The position numbers were made by a program, and so were the translations under genes. From NCBI GenBank assembly GCA_017882785.1, contig JADGOV010000021.1, positions 1 to 36,037 of the forward strand: DNA of 36,037 nucleotides, given 5' to 3'. This stretch comes from Frankiaceae bacterium. GTDB taxonomy: Bacteria > Actinomycetota > Actinomycetes > JADGOV01. The notes beneath the pieces are model-generated. The model searched no databases, was not told the origin of the DNA, and worked only from the letters and a program-made list of their open reading frames with translations. Of the stretch, positions 1 through 10,519 are shown in pieces. The stretch's first letter is position 1, and each line of letters begins with the position of its first letter.

Positions 1-7
1 CACTGTC

Positions 8-328
8 ATGTCCGCCTTGCCGCCGCCGTTGTTGTCAGTCAATGCGTGGGATCACAACGCAGCCTTGTGGTTCCCCCCTCTGGCATTGGGCCTACTGGAC
101 CTAGGACTTTGGTCCCTGGCACTAGCTGTCCTTAGCAATAAGTTGAGGTCCGGGAGCAATGTGGTTCTAAGAGGAAAGTGGAGGCCCAATAGCCCCAAGC
201 TGGCAGCAATCATTATGGGAGGCGCTCTGGCATTTGTGCCATTGTCCGGGGCAGTCTCAGCCTATCGAGTATGGCAGCAACAAGCCGCTACCGACGCCTT
301 CCCGCCAGATGTGGCGCAGCCCCTATAA
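8..328 (+). CDS. Small hypothetical membrane protein, possibly 5'-truncated
   Basis: Not recognised. The 106-residue frame has two hydrophobic stretches (about residues 19-42 and 65-85) separated by a basic loop, so a two-span membrane protein is likely. The frame is open back to the window edge, so the true start may lie upstream; ATG at 8 is only the first visible start. Codon use is AT-richer than in the genes after 2.1 kb, as in the TM2 gene that follows. No family assignment is possible from what is seen. Confidence 0.45.
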   Translation: MSALPPPLLSVNAWDHNAALWFPPLALGLLDLGLWSLALAVLSNKLRSGSNVVLRGKWRPNSPKLAAIIMGGALAFVPLSGAVSAYRVWQQQAATDAFPPDVAQPL

Positions 329-483
329 GGCGCCACCAGCTCCGACTGGTTGCGGGACATTCACTCTCACCTATCACCTATGTACTGAGCGGTTCGAGTC
401 TGGATATCAGGGACAACTATGGGGGTTGAAAACGGGACGGTTAAGAACTCAACTGACTGAATCACAGTCGAAAGGAGCCGCTA

Positions 484-522
484 ATGTGCACCCGTCCGCT
501 TACGGAGGAGAGGACCACGTGA
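484..522 (+). CDS. Short leader ORF 1 (12 codons) upstream of the TM2 gene
   Basis: ATG preceded by AGGAG at 473-477 with a 6-nt spacer, encoding MCTRPLTEERTT and then TGA. The TGA overlaps the GTG of a second short ORF as GTGA. It could be a leader peptide translated ahead of the TM2-domain gene, or a chance or decayed frame; no conservation data are available. Too short for the ORF track. Confidence 0.3.
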   Translation: MCTRPLTEERTT

Positions 523-551
523 GATCCGTGCGATTGCAAGGAGGGACATAG
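519..551 (+). CDS. Short leader ORF 2 (10 codons) abutting the TM2 gene
   Basis: GTG overlaps the stop of leader ORF 1 in a GTGA arrangement. GGAGGAG lies at 504-510, close enough to serve as its ribosome site. It encodes VRSVRLQGGT, and its TAG stop is followed immediately by the ATG of the TM2 gene (TAGATG). The last codons of this ORF carry the Shine-Dalgarno sequence of the TM2 gene, so translating ribosomes would cover that site. Its reality as a coding unit is an inference. Confidence 0.28.
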   Translation: MRSVRLQGGT

Positions 552-983
552 ATGAAGATACTAGTCTTTCTCCTGATCATCCTGGGAATTGGATATGCTG
601 GCTACCGCGCATACCAAGCCTCACAAGAAGAAACTCGGGAGGTACGGACGGTAAGATCCCTACCGCCATCTGTGCAACACGTGGTTGCAAAGATGGATGC
701 GAGTACACAGGTGACCTTTTTCAATGAATACGAGAAGAAGAAGAAGAAGATCTCCGTGGGATATCTCTTCTGGATCATAGGATTCCAGTACTTGTATTAC
801 GGAAAGGCGGGGCTGTGGTTTGCTTACTGGTTCACTCTAGGGGGCCTCGGCTTCTGGGCACTTGCGGACCTGGTCCGGATGCCGTCTATAGCTCGATCCG
901 CCAATGAGCAGATGGCGCGTCAAGCATTGCAGACTCTGCAGATCGGCGCCGCTTTCAGCGCTCCTGATCTCAATGCCACTTGA
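552..983 (+). CDS. TM2 domain-containing membrane protein
   Basis: This 143-residue protein begins with a hydrophobic segment (residues 1-18), then a charged stretch with a lysine run (about 62-66), then a TM2-type hairpin (about 68-110) with the family pattern of aromatic-rich helix, YYGKAGLW turn, and LGGLGFWALADLV helix. TM2 proteins are small two-span membrane proteins of largely unknown role. The start is well supported by AAGGAGGG six nt upstream. Two short ORFs end directly at this start. Base composition is lower-GC than the core genes to the right, which suggests an acquired or accessory region. Confidence 0.75.
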   Translation: MKILVFLLIILGIGYAGYRAYQASQEETREVRTVRSLPPSVQHVVAKMDASTQVTFFNEYEKKKKKISVGYLFWIIGFQYLYYGKAGLWFAYWFTLGGLGFWALADLVRMPSIARSANEQMARQALQTLQIGAAFSAPDLNAT

Positions 984-1096
984 ACAATGTTGAGTTTCCT
1001 AAGGCTGGTGTTGCCTGTTTCCGGCGCACCAGCATTAGGTTCGAGTCGCCCGTGAATGATGAGTCGGAGGCCGGGAATCGCGGAGAGTGAAGCGTT

Positions 1097-1324
1097 ATGA
1101 AACCCAGAATTGGGAATCCCACCGCGATCATCATTGCCCTGACAGTGATTACTAGCATCGCGGCATGTGGGTCAAGCGGTACCTCGAAGCACACCATAGG
1201 AGACGCAGCGCCTGCAGGCTCCGCAGGGCGAGGAATGCCTCCCAGTCCGCGATCTTGTATCGCAGAGACCGGCGACCCAGCCTGGTCGCCTTCGGGCCGT
1301 AGCCCGTCTCCCGCCATTCCTTGA
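1097..1324 (+). pseudogene. Truncated lipoprotein gene (5' end only)
   Basis: A genuine-looking gene start: GGAGAG about 9 nt before ATG, then a signal peptide with a lipobox ending ITSIAAC followed by GSSGTSK, as in actinobacterial lipoproteins. After about residue 35 the frame turns into the opposite-strand sequence of the HTH gene at 1152-1394 and stops soon after. The simplest reading is that the lipoprotein gene was cut near 1190-1205 by insertion or deletion, leaving only the export signal. The exact junction cannot be placed without a homologue. Confidence 0.45.
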
Positions 1325-1394
1325 GGGTGGCGATCGGCACGGAGTACCTGACCGAGATCTCCGCCGGTGTTGCCCACTCCTGTCGGCCCGTCAT
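1152..1394 (-). CDS. Excisionase-family helix-turn-helix DNA-binding protein (element remnant)
   Basis: Residues 7-52 form a compact MerR/excisionase-type HTH: TPAEISVRYSVP, then TLKEWRETG, a basic RLGRRSLRYK wing and an IADWEAFL end. Such small proteins (Xis, AlpA, BldC-like) sit beside integrases in actinobacterial integrative elements and direct excision or regulate element genes. ATG at 1394 is preceded by AGGAGAGG on the minus strand. After the wing, the tail runs into the antisense of the lipoprotein signal peptide, so the C-terminus is probably not native. No integrase is present next to it. The HTH identity is a confident motif reading; the Xis role is inferred. Confidence 0.6.
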   Translation of the reverse strand: MTGRQEWATPAEISVRYSVPIATLKEWRETGYGPKATRLGRRSLRYKIADWEAFLALRSLQALRLLWCASRYRLTHMPRC

Positions 1395-1441
1395 CCCTGG
1401 ACCTCTCCTCGACCACCGCCCTGTTGGCGGCCCCCACTCCT

Positions 1442-1786
1442 TCAGGGACGAGTGGGCGGGTGGACAGGGGAAGACGGCGGACGAATCTCGGCAGCCGTGA
1501 TCGCTACGCTCCCGGCAGCAACCTCGGGCAGGGTGACTTCAGCCTTTCCCCGCTGGGTCCGGGCTGCCGTTCATCCCAAGATGAGGCCCCGTGCCTCATG
1601 AGGCTGGGTCTTCTCCCGCTCCAGGTTGGCCCTGCCCGAGCAGCCATCTCGTGCATGATCGCTTCCAAGTCGACACCATCTGCGCGGTGGATCCGATCGT
1701 GGAGCTGCTCGACACCCGAGAATCGATACTGGTCGGATCAACACCCGGCTACGACGGCCACTCCGGTGCACTGTGGCGACGACCAA
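1442..1786 (-). pseudogene. Decayed reading frame upstream of the HTH gene
   Basis: On the minus strand a protein-like C-terminus (KAEVTLPEVAAGSVAITAAE, ending HPPTRP and TGA) lies about 50 nt before the HTH gene. It is separated by an in-frame TGA (1571-1573) from more of the same frame. Another minus frame nearby reads YRFSGVEQLHDRIHRADGVD, so frames appear broken. In actinobacterial integrative elements a replication or transfer gene often precedes xis, but I cannot identify this one. Codon choice and composition suggest decay rather than an active gene. Confidence 0.3.
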
Positions 1787-1982
1787 AGGGCGTCACTAGG
1801 GTGCGGTGCTGGGACAGGTCGGTCCGGTTGCTGTCGTACCCGCAGGTCGTCGCCGACACTCCGGTCGAACACCCGGGCACGTCTGCTGGTCAGCATGATG
1901 CGGATCGAAACCAGCTCGCTCAGGCCCGGGCACGTAAGTACTGGTCGAGGGTTGGACTGGAGTTGCACAGACGAACCGATGC

Positions 1983-1996
1983 AGGACTAAAGTCCC
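1983..1996. promoter_or_regulatory. DevR/DosR-box-like palindrome (one mismatch)
   Basis: AGGACTAAAGTCCC matches the core of the actinobacterial dormancy-regulator box (GGGACTWWAGTCCC) at 13 of 14 positions. No intact gene starts next to it; the nearest frames are degraded. It may be a leftover promoter of a lost gene. Confidence 0.3.
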
Positions 1997-2101
1997 GTCT
2001 CCACGTGATCAAGGTATGTGTGCCCACCTTGAGGACCGTGGGCCTCAGGGTTGGGCTGATCGTTCGTCCAGCTTCCGTCCATCCCAGGTCTCGAACCCTA
2101 C

Positions 2102-2395
2102 CTAGGAGTGATCACTGCTCTCTCCAGGCTCATCTGGTAGCTGACCTGCAAGTATGTCTGTTGTGGATCTTTCTTGAGCGTCGTCAATCGGCGACACACT
2201 ACGGAAAGGTTTACCCTGGCTGTCGAAACTGCGCGGGACCCGCTTGAGCTGTCGGGTCATCGACCGGAACAGGAAGACGCAGCCGACGCAGAGCACGACG
2301 ATGACGAGCAAACCGACCGGCCCGGACTGGCCGGGGGCCACGTCGACGGCCAGCGGGAGGGCACACGCACCAAGAGCCACACCCCAGGATCGCAC
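2102..2395 (-). CDS. Small conserved membrane protein downstream of mca
   Basis: The 97-residue protein has one clear membrane segment (about residues 27-45, GLLVIVVLCVGCVFLFRSM) followed by a basic stretch RQLKRVPRSFD and an acidic tail. Small proteins of this type, ending their membrane span in FLFRSM and then a KRVPRSF-like patch, are common beside mca in actinobacteria; their role is unknown. The GTG start has GAGG about 5 nt upstream. It lies 39 nt after the mca stop in the same direction, so the two are probably co-transcribed. The N-terminal hydrophobic residues might be a weak signal or first span. Confidence 0.65.
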   Translation of the reverse strand: MRSWGVALGACALPLAVDVAPGQSGPVGLLVIVVLCVGCVFLFRSMTRQLKRVPRSFDSQGKPFRSVSPIDDAQERSTTDILAGQLPDEPGESSDHS

Positions 2396-2434
2396 CGTGC
2401 CTCGCCGACGACGACGGCGGTGCCGATCCAGCTT

Positions 2435-3337
2435 TCAGGGTTGCCGCGAGAGGTTCAAGACGCTGCGTTGGGCACGGATGCCGGAAAAGAGGTCGGCCTC
2501 CGGCAACTCGGTGTCCACCAGGGACCGGGCCAACTGGTAGTCCTCCGTCGGCCAGGCGGCCCGTTGCACCTCCACCGGGCAGGCGAACCAGAAGCTGGCC
2601 GGGTCCACCTGGGTCGCATGCGCCAGAAGCGCCTTGTCTCGAGCCTCGAAGTACGCCCCGCAGGGCACCCGCGTCGTCACCCGGCCGGCGTCCTCCGGCT
2701 TGTCCTCCCAGCTGGACAGCCGCTCCACGTACGGCGATTCCAGGCCCATCCCGATCATGGCGTCGTGCAGCGCCTCGTACCGTTCCTTGTGGAAGGTCAT
2801 GTGGTAGTAGAGCTTCGCCGGCTGCCACGGCTCGCCCAGGTCCGGAGCGAAGGCCGGGTCGCCCGCCACCTCGAAGGCGAAGTCGCTGACCCGGTGGCAC
2901 ATGATGTGATCCGGGTGCGGATAGCCGCCCTTCTCGTCGTAGGTCAGCATGACGTGGGGCCGCTCCCGGCGCACCAGCTCCACCAGGGGGCGAGCCCCGT
3001 CGGCGACGTCGAGGGTGGCGAAGCTACCGGCTGGCAGTGGTGGAAGGGGGTCGCCTTCCGGCAGTCCGGAGTCGACGAAACCCAGCCAAAGCTGCCGCAC
3101 ACCGAGGATGGCCCTGGCCCGCTCCATCTCCCGCCGACGCACTGCCGGCAGGTCCGCGACGATCTCCGGACGGTCCATCGCCGGGTTGAGGATGGACCCA
3201 CGCTCGCCGCCGGTCAGGGTCGCGACGAGCACGTCGACGCCCTCGGCGGCGTAGCGGGCCATCGTCGCGGCGCCCTTGCTCGACTCGTCATCCGGGTGGG
3301 CGTGGACGGCCAGGAGTCGCAGCTGCTCGACGAACAC
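2435..3337 (-). CDS. mca: Mycothiol S-conjugate amidase
   Basis: Mca hydrolyses mycothiol S-conjugates of toxins, releasing a mercapturic acid for export and GlcN-Ins for mycothiol resynthesis. The 300-residue protein shows the LmbE/PIG-L deacetylase zinc site: AHPDDES at residues 13-19 (His14, Asp17 region) and YPHPDHIMCH around residues 141-150. The lysine after the metal motif (DDESSKGAAT, Lys21) and the C-terminal CGAYFEARDKALLAHATQVDP segment fit Mca rather than the related deacetylase MshB. The GTG start at 3337 has no clear ribosome site and lies only 16 bp from the divergent DUF4307 start, so leaderless translation is likely. It is followed by the small membrane protein. Confidence 0.92.
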   Translation of the reverse strand: MFVEQLRLLAVHAHPDDESSKGAATMARYAAEGVDVLVATLTGGERGSILNPAMDRPEIVADLPAVRRREMERARAILGVRQLWLGFVDSGLPEGDPLPPLPAGSFATLDVADGARPLVELVRRERPHVMLTYDEKGGYPHPDHIMCHRVSDFAFEVAGDPAFAPDLGEPWQPAKLYYHMTFHKERYEALHDAMIGMGLESPYVERLSSWEDKPEDAGRVTTRVPCGAYFEARDKALLAHATQVDPASFWFACPVEVQRAAWPTEDYQLARSLVDTELPEADLFSGIRAQRSVLNLSRQP

Positions 3338-3353
3338 GACACAATTGTCGCTG

Positions 3354-3743
3354 ATGACGACGCGTTCCCCGGTCGGTCGCTACGGCACCCGCCGCTCCCC
3401 TCGAATCTTCTACGCCGTCGGCGGTGCATTGCTCCTTGCCGTGACCGTCATCGCCGTGCTGCTGGGGCGGCACGCGAGCACCCCTGCGGTGAGCTCCGGC
3501 GTGCGTGCCTTCACCACCCACGAACGATCAGTCACGATCACCTTCGAGGTGCGGAAGCGGGCCGCCGCGGCCGCGGTCTGCATACTGCGGGCCCGGGACC
3601 GGGACGGTGCCGAAGTGGGTCGCCGCGAGGTGGCCGTCCCGGCCCGACCAGACGGTCAGCGCACGAGCGTGCTCAGCGAGACCGTGACCACCACCGGACG
3701 CCCGGTCACTGGTGAGCTCTACAGCTGCCACATAACCGGTTAG
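3354..3743 (+). CDS. DUF4307 domain-containing membrane protein
   Basis: From ATG 3354 (MTTRSPVGRYG) the protein is 129 residues. It has a basic N-terminus containing RYGTRRSPR, one membrane span (about residues 19-38, YAVGGALLLAVTVIAVLL) and an extracytoplasmic beta-rich domain with VTITFEVRK and VCILRARD, the pattern of DUF4307. The family is actinobacterial and of unknown function, and commonly sits between mca and greA as here. The longer ORF start at 3276 would overlap mca and reads as mca antisense, so it is rejected. Only 16 bp separate this start from the divergent mca start. Confidence 0.8.
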   Translation: MTTRSPVGRYGTRRSPRIFYAVGGALLLAVTVIAVLLGRHASTPAVSSGVRAFTTHERSVTITFEVRKRAAAAAVCILRARDRDGAEVGRREVAVPARPDGQRTSVLSETVTTTGRPVTGELYSCHITG

Positions 3744-3746
3744 CCT
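3741..3746 (+). promoter_or_regulatory. -10 box for leaderless greA
   Basis: TAGCCT ends exactly 6 nt before the greA ATG, the spacing expected when transcription starts at the A of the start codon. The first three bases are also the TAG stop codon of the DUF4307 gene. No Shine-Dalgarno sequence precedes greA. Confidence 0.5.
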
Positions 3747-3752
3747 CGAAGC

Positions 3753-5413
<1,661 letters not shown>

Positions 5414-5420
5414 CCGACAG

Positions 5421-7535
5421 TCAGGTTCGGCGGCTGCGCTCGTCGCGTCGGTGCAGGGCGGCCAGCCGCTGGTTGTACGCCGCAAGTTCGTCGTCGGGGT
5501 CATCCGGGTCGTCGCGAACTGCGGCGCCGCGCGAACCGGCCCCGTCGGAGACGCCCCGGTCCGCCCAGGCGGCCCGCCGGGCCGCTGCCCGGTCCGCCCG
5601 CCGGTCGAACCGACGGGCTTCCCGCTCGTCGGCCCGCACCCACTGCACGACGACAATGCCGAGCACCGCCAAGGTGATGGGCTCACCGAGGGCCCAGCCG
5701 ATCCCGCCGCCGAGCTGTTGGTCGACGATCTGTGGATCTCCCCAGGTCCGGTGCAGCGAGGCGTAGTACGGCTCGGCGATCACTGACGTGCCGGAGAGCA
5801 GTGCGACGCCGAAGAAGGCGTGGAAGGCCATGACCACCAGCAGCAGGGGCAGCCGTGCCGCGTAGGGCACCCGCCGCGGCGCAGGGTCTATGCCGACCAA
5901 CACCCAGAAGAACAAGCCGCCGGCGGCTAGGAAGTGCACCTCCATGGCCAGGTGTCCCCAGTGGTTGCGCATGGCGTGCTCGAACAGGCCGCTGAAGTAC
6001 AGCCCGTACAGACTGAACACGAAGATCACCGATGCGACCAGCGGGTGGGTCAGCAGCCGAACAGGCCAGCTGTGGAACAGTGCCAGGAGGGTCTGCCTCG
6101 GCGGCCGTCCCCCCCGGCTGGACTCCGCGGGAAGCGTGCGGAGCGCCAGTGTCAGCGGGGCCCCTAGCACGCCCAACACCGGTGCCACCATGTTCAGCGC
6201 CATGTGCTGCACCATGTGCACGCTGAACAGGATCGGGGCATACCGGGCCACTCCACCGCTGGTGACCAGGAGAACGACGGCGAGTGAGCTGAACCAGGCC
6301 ACCGTCCGTCCTACCGGCCAGGTGTCACCGCGGCGGCGCAGCACCCGCAGTCCGGTCACGTACAGGGCGGCAGCGAGGGCGACGGCCGCGAGGAAGAACC
6401 CGTCCGGCCGGATGTCGAACAGCAACCGCGCCAGGGTAGGGGGCCGCGGCAGGTCGTAGCCAAGCACGAGCCGCGCCGGGCTGTAGCCGGCCACCGCAGG
6501 GTTACGCGGGATGGGCGGCGGGGTCTGGGCCAGCCCCACGGCGAGCCCGATCGTCGCCATCATGACGGCAACCTCCGCCGCCGCCAGCCGGATGAAGGCG
6601 CGGCCGGCACCGTCCGTCCGCAATGCCGGCAGCGTCCGCCGCCGGTGGGTCCAGCCGAAGCCGGCCAGGATCGCGAGCGCGGCGATCTTCCCGAGGACAA
6701 GCAGGCCGTACCGGGTGCTGAACAACTGGGGCACCCCGCCGAGCCCGACGAGAGCGTTGGCTACTCCGGACGCCCCGACGGCCACCAGCGACCAGAGGGC
6801 GAGCCGGCTGAAGCGGGGAACAGCCACCGGGAGCACCGCGGTGCTCCGCCGGGCGACCACGACCAGCGACGCCAGGCCGCCGACCCACAACGAGACCCCG
6901 ATCAGATGCACCAGCAGGCTGCTCGTGGCCAACGAGTGGTCGTCCGCCGCGCCGGAATGTCCGGCCAATGCCGGCGGTGCCAGGGCGGCGATGGCCCCGG
7001 CGAGGACCACAGCGGCGGCCCGGCCAGAGAGCAACCCGGGAGCCGCGATGGCCACGACGCCGGCCAGCACCGCCTGGATCAGCAGCGACCGCCCCTGCGC
7101 GGTGATGTCGGTGAACTGCACGAGTTGCGGACCGTCGAGGACGAGGTGCCCGGCCAGGTCGGAAAGCAGGAGGACGATCTGAGTCAGCGCCGCGATGGAC
7201 CAGAGGGCGGCCAGCCGGGACGCCGTACGCGCGCAGCGCAGTCCGAGCGCCGACAGCCGACCGCCGTCATAGGGCAGCAGGACCGCGGGCGCCAGCAGCA
7301 GTCCGACGGTGAGCACGCCGAGCCCGTCAGCTGCCAGCCGCATGACGGGCAGCAGCCACTCGATGAGCGGCCCCGCGTCGGGTATCCCCGCCGGCGCGGG
7401 CCGCGGGCGGCCACCACCGACGAACAGTGCAATCACCATCACCGTCACCGCGGAGACTGCCGCGACCAGCACCCATGACGGGCCGGGCACCTGCCGCTCG
7501 GGCGGTGCCGTCGGCCGCGGGGCGAGCGTCTTCAC
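5421..7535 (-). CDS. CopD-CtaG fusion: copper-transport and cytochrome c oxidase assembly membrane protein
   Basis: A polytopic protein of about 704 residues. The N-terminal half carries multiple spans with CopD-type motifs (LIGVSLWVGGLASLV, FSRLALWSLVAVGASG). The C-terminal half is a CtaG/caa3 assembly domain (FSVHMVQHMALNMVAPVLGVLG, EVHFLAAGGLFFWVLVGIDP, FHAFFGVALL) with conserved histidines likely to bind copper. It ends with a charged cytoplasmic tail. Known relatives move or insert copper for cytochrome oxidase maturation. I prefer the GTG at 7535, which overlaps the copC stop as GTGA and has GGAAGAG upstream, over the longer GTG at 7559. It forms an operon with the CopC-like gene. Confidence 0.85.
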   Translation of the reverse strand: MKTLAPRPTAPPERQVPGPSWVLVAAVSAVTVMVIALFVGGGRPRPAPAGIPDAGPLIEWLLPVMRLAADGLGVLTVGLLLAPAVLLPYDGGRLSALGLRCARTASRLAALWSIAALTQIVLLLSDLAGHLVLDGPQLVQFTDITAQGRSLLIQAVLAGVVAIAAPGLLSGRAAAVVLAGAIAALAPPALAGHSGAADDHSLATSSLLVHLIGVSLWVGGLASLVVVARRSTAVLPVAVPRFSRLALWSLVAVGASGVANALVGLGGVPQLFSTRYGLLVLGKIAALAILAGFGWTHRRRTLPALRTDGAGRAFIRLAAAEVAVMMATIGLAVGLAQTPPPIPRNPAVAGYSPARLVLGYDLPRPPTLARLLFDIRPDGFFLAAVALAAALYVTGLRVLRRRGDTWPVGRTVAWFSSLAVVLLVTSGGVARYAPILFSVHMVQHMALNMVAPVLGVLGAPLTLALRTLPAESSRGGRPPRQTLLALFHSWPVRLLTHPLVASVIFVFSLYGLYFSGLFEHAMRNHWGHLAMEVHFLAAGGLFFWVLVGIDPAPRRVPYAARLPLLLVVMAFHAFFGVALLSGTSVIAEPYYASLHRTWGDPQIVDQQLGGGIGWALGEPITLAVLGIVVVQWVRADEREARRFDRRADRAAARRAAWADRGVSDGAGSRGAAVRDDPDDPDDELAAYNQRLAALHRRDERSRRT

Positions 7536-8143
7536 GCTCTCTTCCGCCGGCCCCACCACAACCGGGCAACACCCCCGACCACGACCACGCCACCGATGAT
7601 CACTGCTAGGACCCTCGGGCCGCTGAGGAAACCGACCCGCTTGGGGCTGGCCCGATCGGGCACCGCGCTCGCCGGGCCTGGCCGGCTGGCTGGGCTGGTC
7701 GTCGGGGCCGGCGTCGCCGGTTTGTAGCTGAACTGGAACTGGCCCGACACGGGGTGCCCGTCCGCGGAGATGATCCGGAAGGCCACCGCGTACGGCCCGG
7801 CGGCACGCAGTCTCGGCAGCGGCGCCGTGGCGATGGCCCCGTGGACATGCAGCGGCCCGGCCTCCACTCGCTGCCCGTTGGGCGCGGTGACCGCGACGAC
7901 GTCGTAGCCGGCCTGGAGGTTCTCGCCGAAGACCAGCCGCACTGTCGCCGGCGAGGTCCGAACGACGGCACCCGCGGCGGGTTGGGTACCGAGCAGTCGG
8001 GCATGCGCCTGCGCCGGGGTGGCACTCATTCCTACCACGCCGACGGCCAGCACCCCGGCAGCGAGGGCCGCCCGAAGCGCGCCTGCCACGCCGGCCGGGC
8101 CGCCACGACCGCGAGGACGACCGCCCTCCGTCGGTGTCACCAC
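7532..8143 (-). CDS. CopC-domain copper-binding protein with C-terminal anchor
   Basis: About 203 residues from GTG 8143. A secretion signal ends in TPAQA, leaving a mature N-terminal HARLLGTQPAAGAVV, where the first His is the usual Cu(II) ligand of CopC. A beta-sandwich domain follows, ending in SADGHPVSGQFQFSY, then a Pro/Thr-rich linker, a membrane span (about PRVLAVIIGGVVVVGGVARLW) and a basic end, so it is anchored outside the membrane. It likely passes copper to the coupled CopD/CtaG protein. TAGAGT 7 nt before this GTG fits a leaderless promoter; the longer ORF start at 8188 precedes that box and is less likely. Confidence 0.85.
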   Translation of the reverse strand: MVTPTEGGRPRGRGGPAGVAGALRAALAAGVLAVGVVGMSATPAQAHARLLGTQPAAGAVVRTSPATVRLVFGENLQAGYDVVAVTAPNGQRVEAGPLHVHGAIATAPLPRLRAAGPYAVAFRIISADGHPVSGQFQFSYKPATPAPTTSPASRPGPASAVPDRASPKRVGFLSGPRVLAVIIGGVVVVGGVARLWWGRRKRA

Positions 8144-8150
8144 CGCACCG

Positions 8151-8156
8151 ACTCTA
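8151..8156 (-). promoter_or_regulatory. -10 box for leaderless copC-like gene
   Basis: On the minus strand TAGAGT lies 7 nt before the chosen GTG at 8143. There is no Shine-Dalgarno sequence, consistent with a leaderless transcript. Confidence 0.4.
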
Positions 8157-8216
8157 AGCGCACAGGCGGACCCGCACCGACAGGCCACCCTCCCCGGGGC
8201 GGCTCGGCCGGCTTGC

Positions 8217-9803
<1,587 letters not shown>

Positions 9804-10174
9804 CCGGGCATCGTATCGGCGGCCGACCACGTGCAGGCTGGGCTCGTGCATGCTGCTGTGCCATACACAAGACCTCGTGCCCGAGGAGGTCGGGCCCGCG
9901 ATGGCGCCGGCGTGCGTGGCGGCGGGGCTGGGCGGCGCACCGTGCAGTCGGTCATGGCGCTGGTGCCGCGGGACTTCACCCCGACATCCACACCACCCGT
10001 CCTCGCCCCGACCTCGTCGTGGCCGGGGCGAGGCCGGTGGGCGACGGTCGTCCCCAGCCCTCAGCCGCCGGCATCCACGGGGTGGCCACACCCCCGTCGC
10101 ATCGCCTACGCGGCTACGCCGCTGCGCCGTCCTCCCACGCCGCCGGCCTGTAACCGTCGGCCAGGGTCGAGGCT
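9804..10174. other. Gene-free spacer between guaA and the small membrane protein
   Basis: About 370 bases with no convincing gene; frames on both strands are Arg/Pro-rich shadows. It holds one strong inverted repeat (10001-10033, listed separately) and must contain the guaA promoter, which I cannot place. Confidence 0.5.
10001..10033 (-). terminator. Hairpin, possible terminator upstream of guaA
   Basis: CCTCGCCCCG and CGGGGCGAGG form a perfect 10-bp stem with a 13-nt loop. It lies about 140 nt beyond the stop of the small membrane-protein gene and about 200 nt before guaA, where it could end transcription from guaB3 and the small gene. No U-tract follows, which is common in high-GC genomes. 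Confidence 0.4.
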
Positions 10175-10468
10175 CTACAGGCCGCCGTGGGCGATGCCCA
10201 TCGCCATCCCGAACCCGCCGGCGACGGCGCCGCAGATGGCGAACCAGCGCTGATTGGTGGAGGTCGACAGCATCTGCGTCACCGCGGCACAGGGCAGCGC
10301 CAGGGCCCCCAGCACCAGTCCGACGGCGTGCGCCGACTGCCAGTAGGCACTGATGGCCGCGATGGCGCCGAGAATCACCGTCACGTAGGCAGCGCTCCAG
10401 ACGCGGCGGTCGTCTCTGGAGCCGCTCCGCTGGGTCAACGATCCCGTCGCCGTGTTCGCCATGCTCAT
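10175..10468 (-). CDS. Small hypothetical membrane protein
   Basis: The 97-residue protein has a polar N-terminus (about 22 residues) and then three hydrophobic stretches (about 25-41, 46-66 and 74-95), the last being glycine-rich ([20 protein letters not shown]). I do not recognise the family. The ATG at 10468 has AGGGAA six nt upstream. It lies 51 nt downstream of guaB3 on the same strand and before guaA, so it may be transcribed with guaB3, but nothing in it points to purine metabolism. Confidence 0.6.
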   Translation of the reverse strand: MSMANTATGSLTQRSGSRDDRRVWSAAYVTVILGAIAAISAYWQSAHAVGLVLGALALPCAAVTQMLSTSTNQRWFAICGAVAGGFGMAMGIAHGGL

Positions 10469-10519
10469 GATTGTTCCCTACCCGACGGCGTCACGGAAAG
10501 CCACCTGCGCAGGTCGGGA

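Larger units (their letters stand above)
1395..2101. other. Gene-poor degraded stretch
   Basis: About 700 bases between the HTH gene and the first core gene. Apart from the broken minus-strand frames and the DevR-like box listed separately, I see no gene with a ribosome site and sensible codon use. The overlapping ORFs on both strands (for example 1367-1990 and 1591-2247) have no recognisable motifs. Confidence 0.5.

Noticed and set aside
234-551. 105-residue ORF overlapping the first membrane gene
   Set aside because: No ribosome site at its ATG and no motif. Only its last ten codons, as a separate short ORF, have a plausible ribosome site.
392-1046. GGTTCGAGTC at 392 and 1037, like a tRNA T-arm or att core
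   Set aside because: The flanking bases do not form a T-stem and no cloverleaf fits around either copy; a ten-base match may be chance.
970-1437. 155-residue minus-strand ORF
   Set aside because: Shadow frame of the HTH gene and the lipoprotein start; Gly/Arg/Pro-rich with no start signal.
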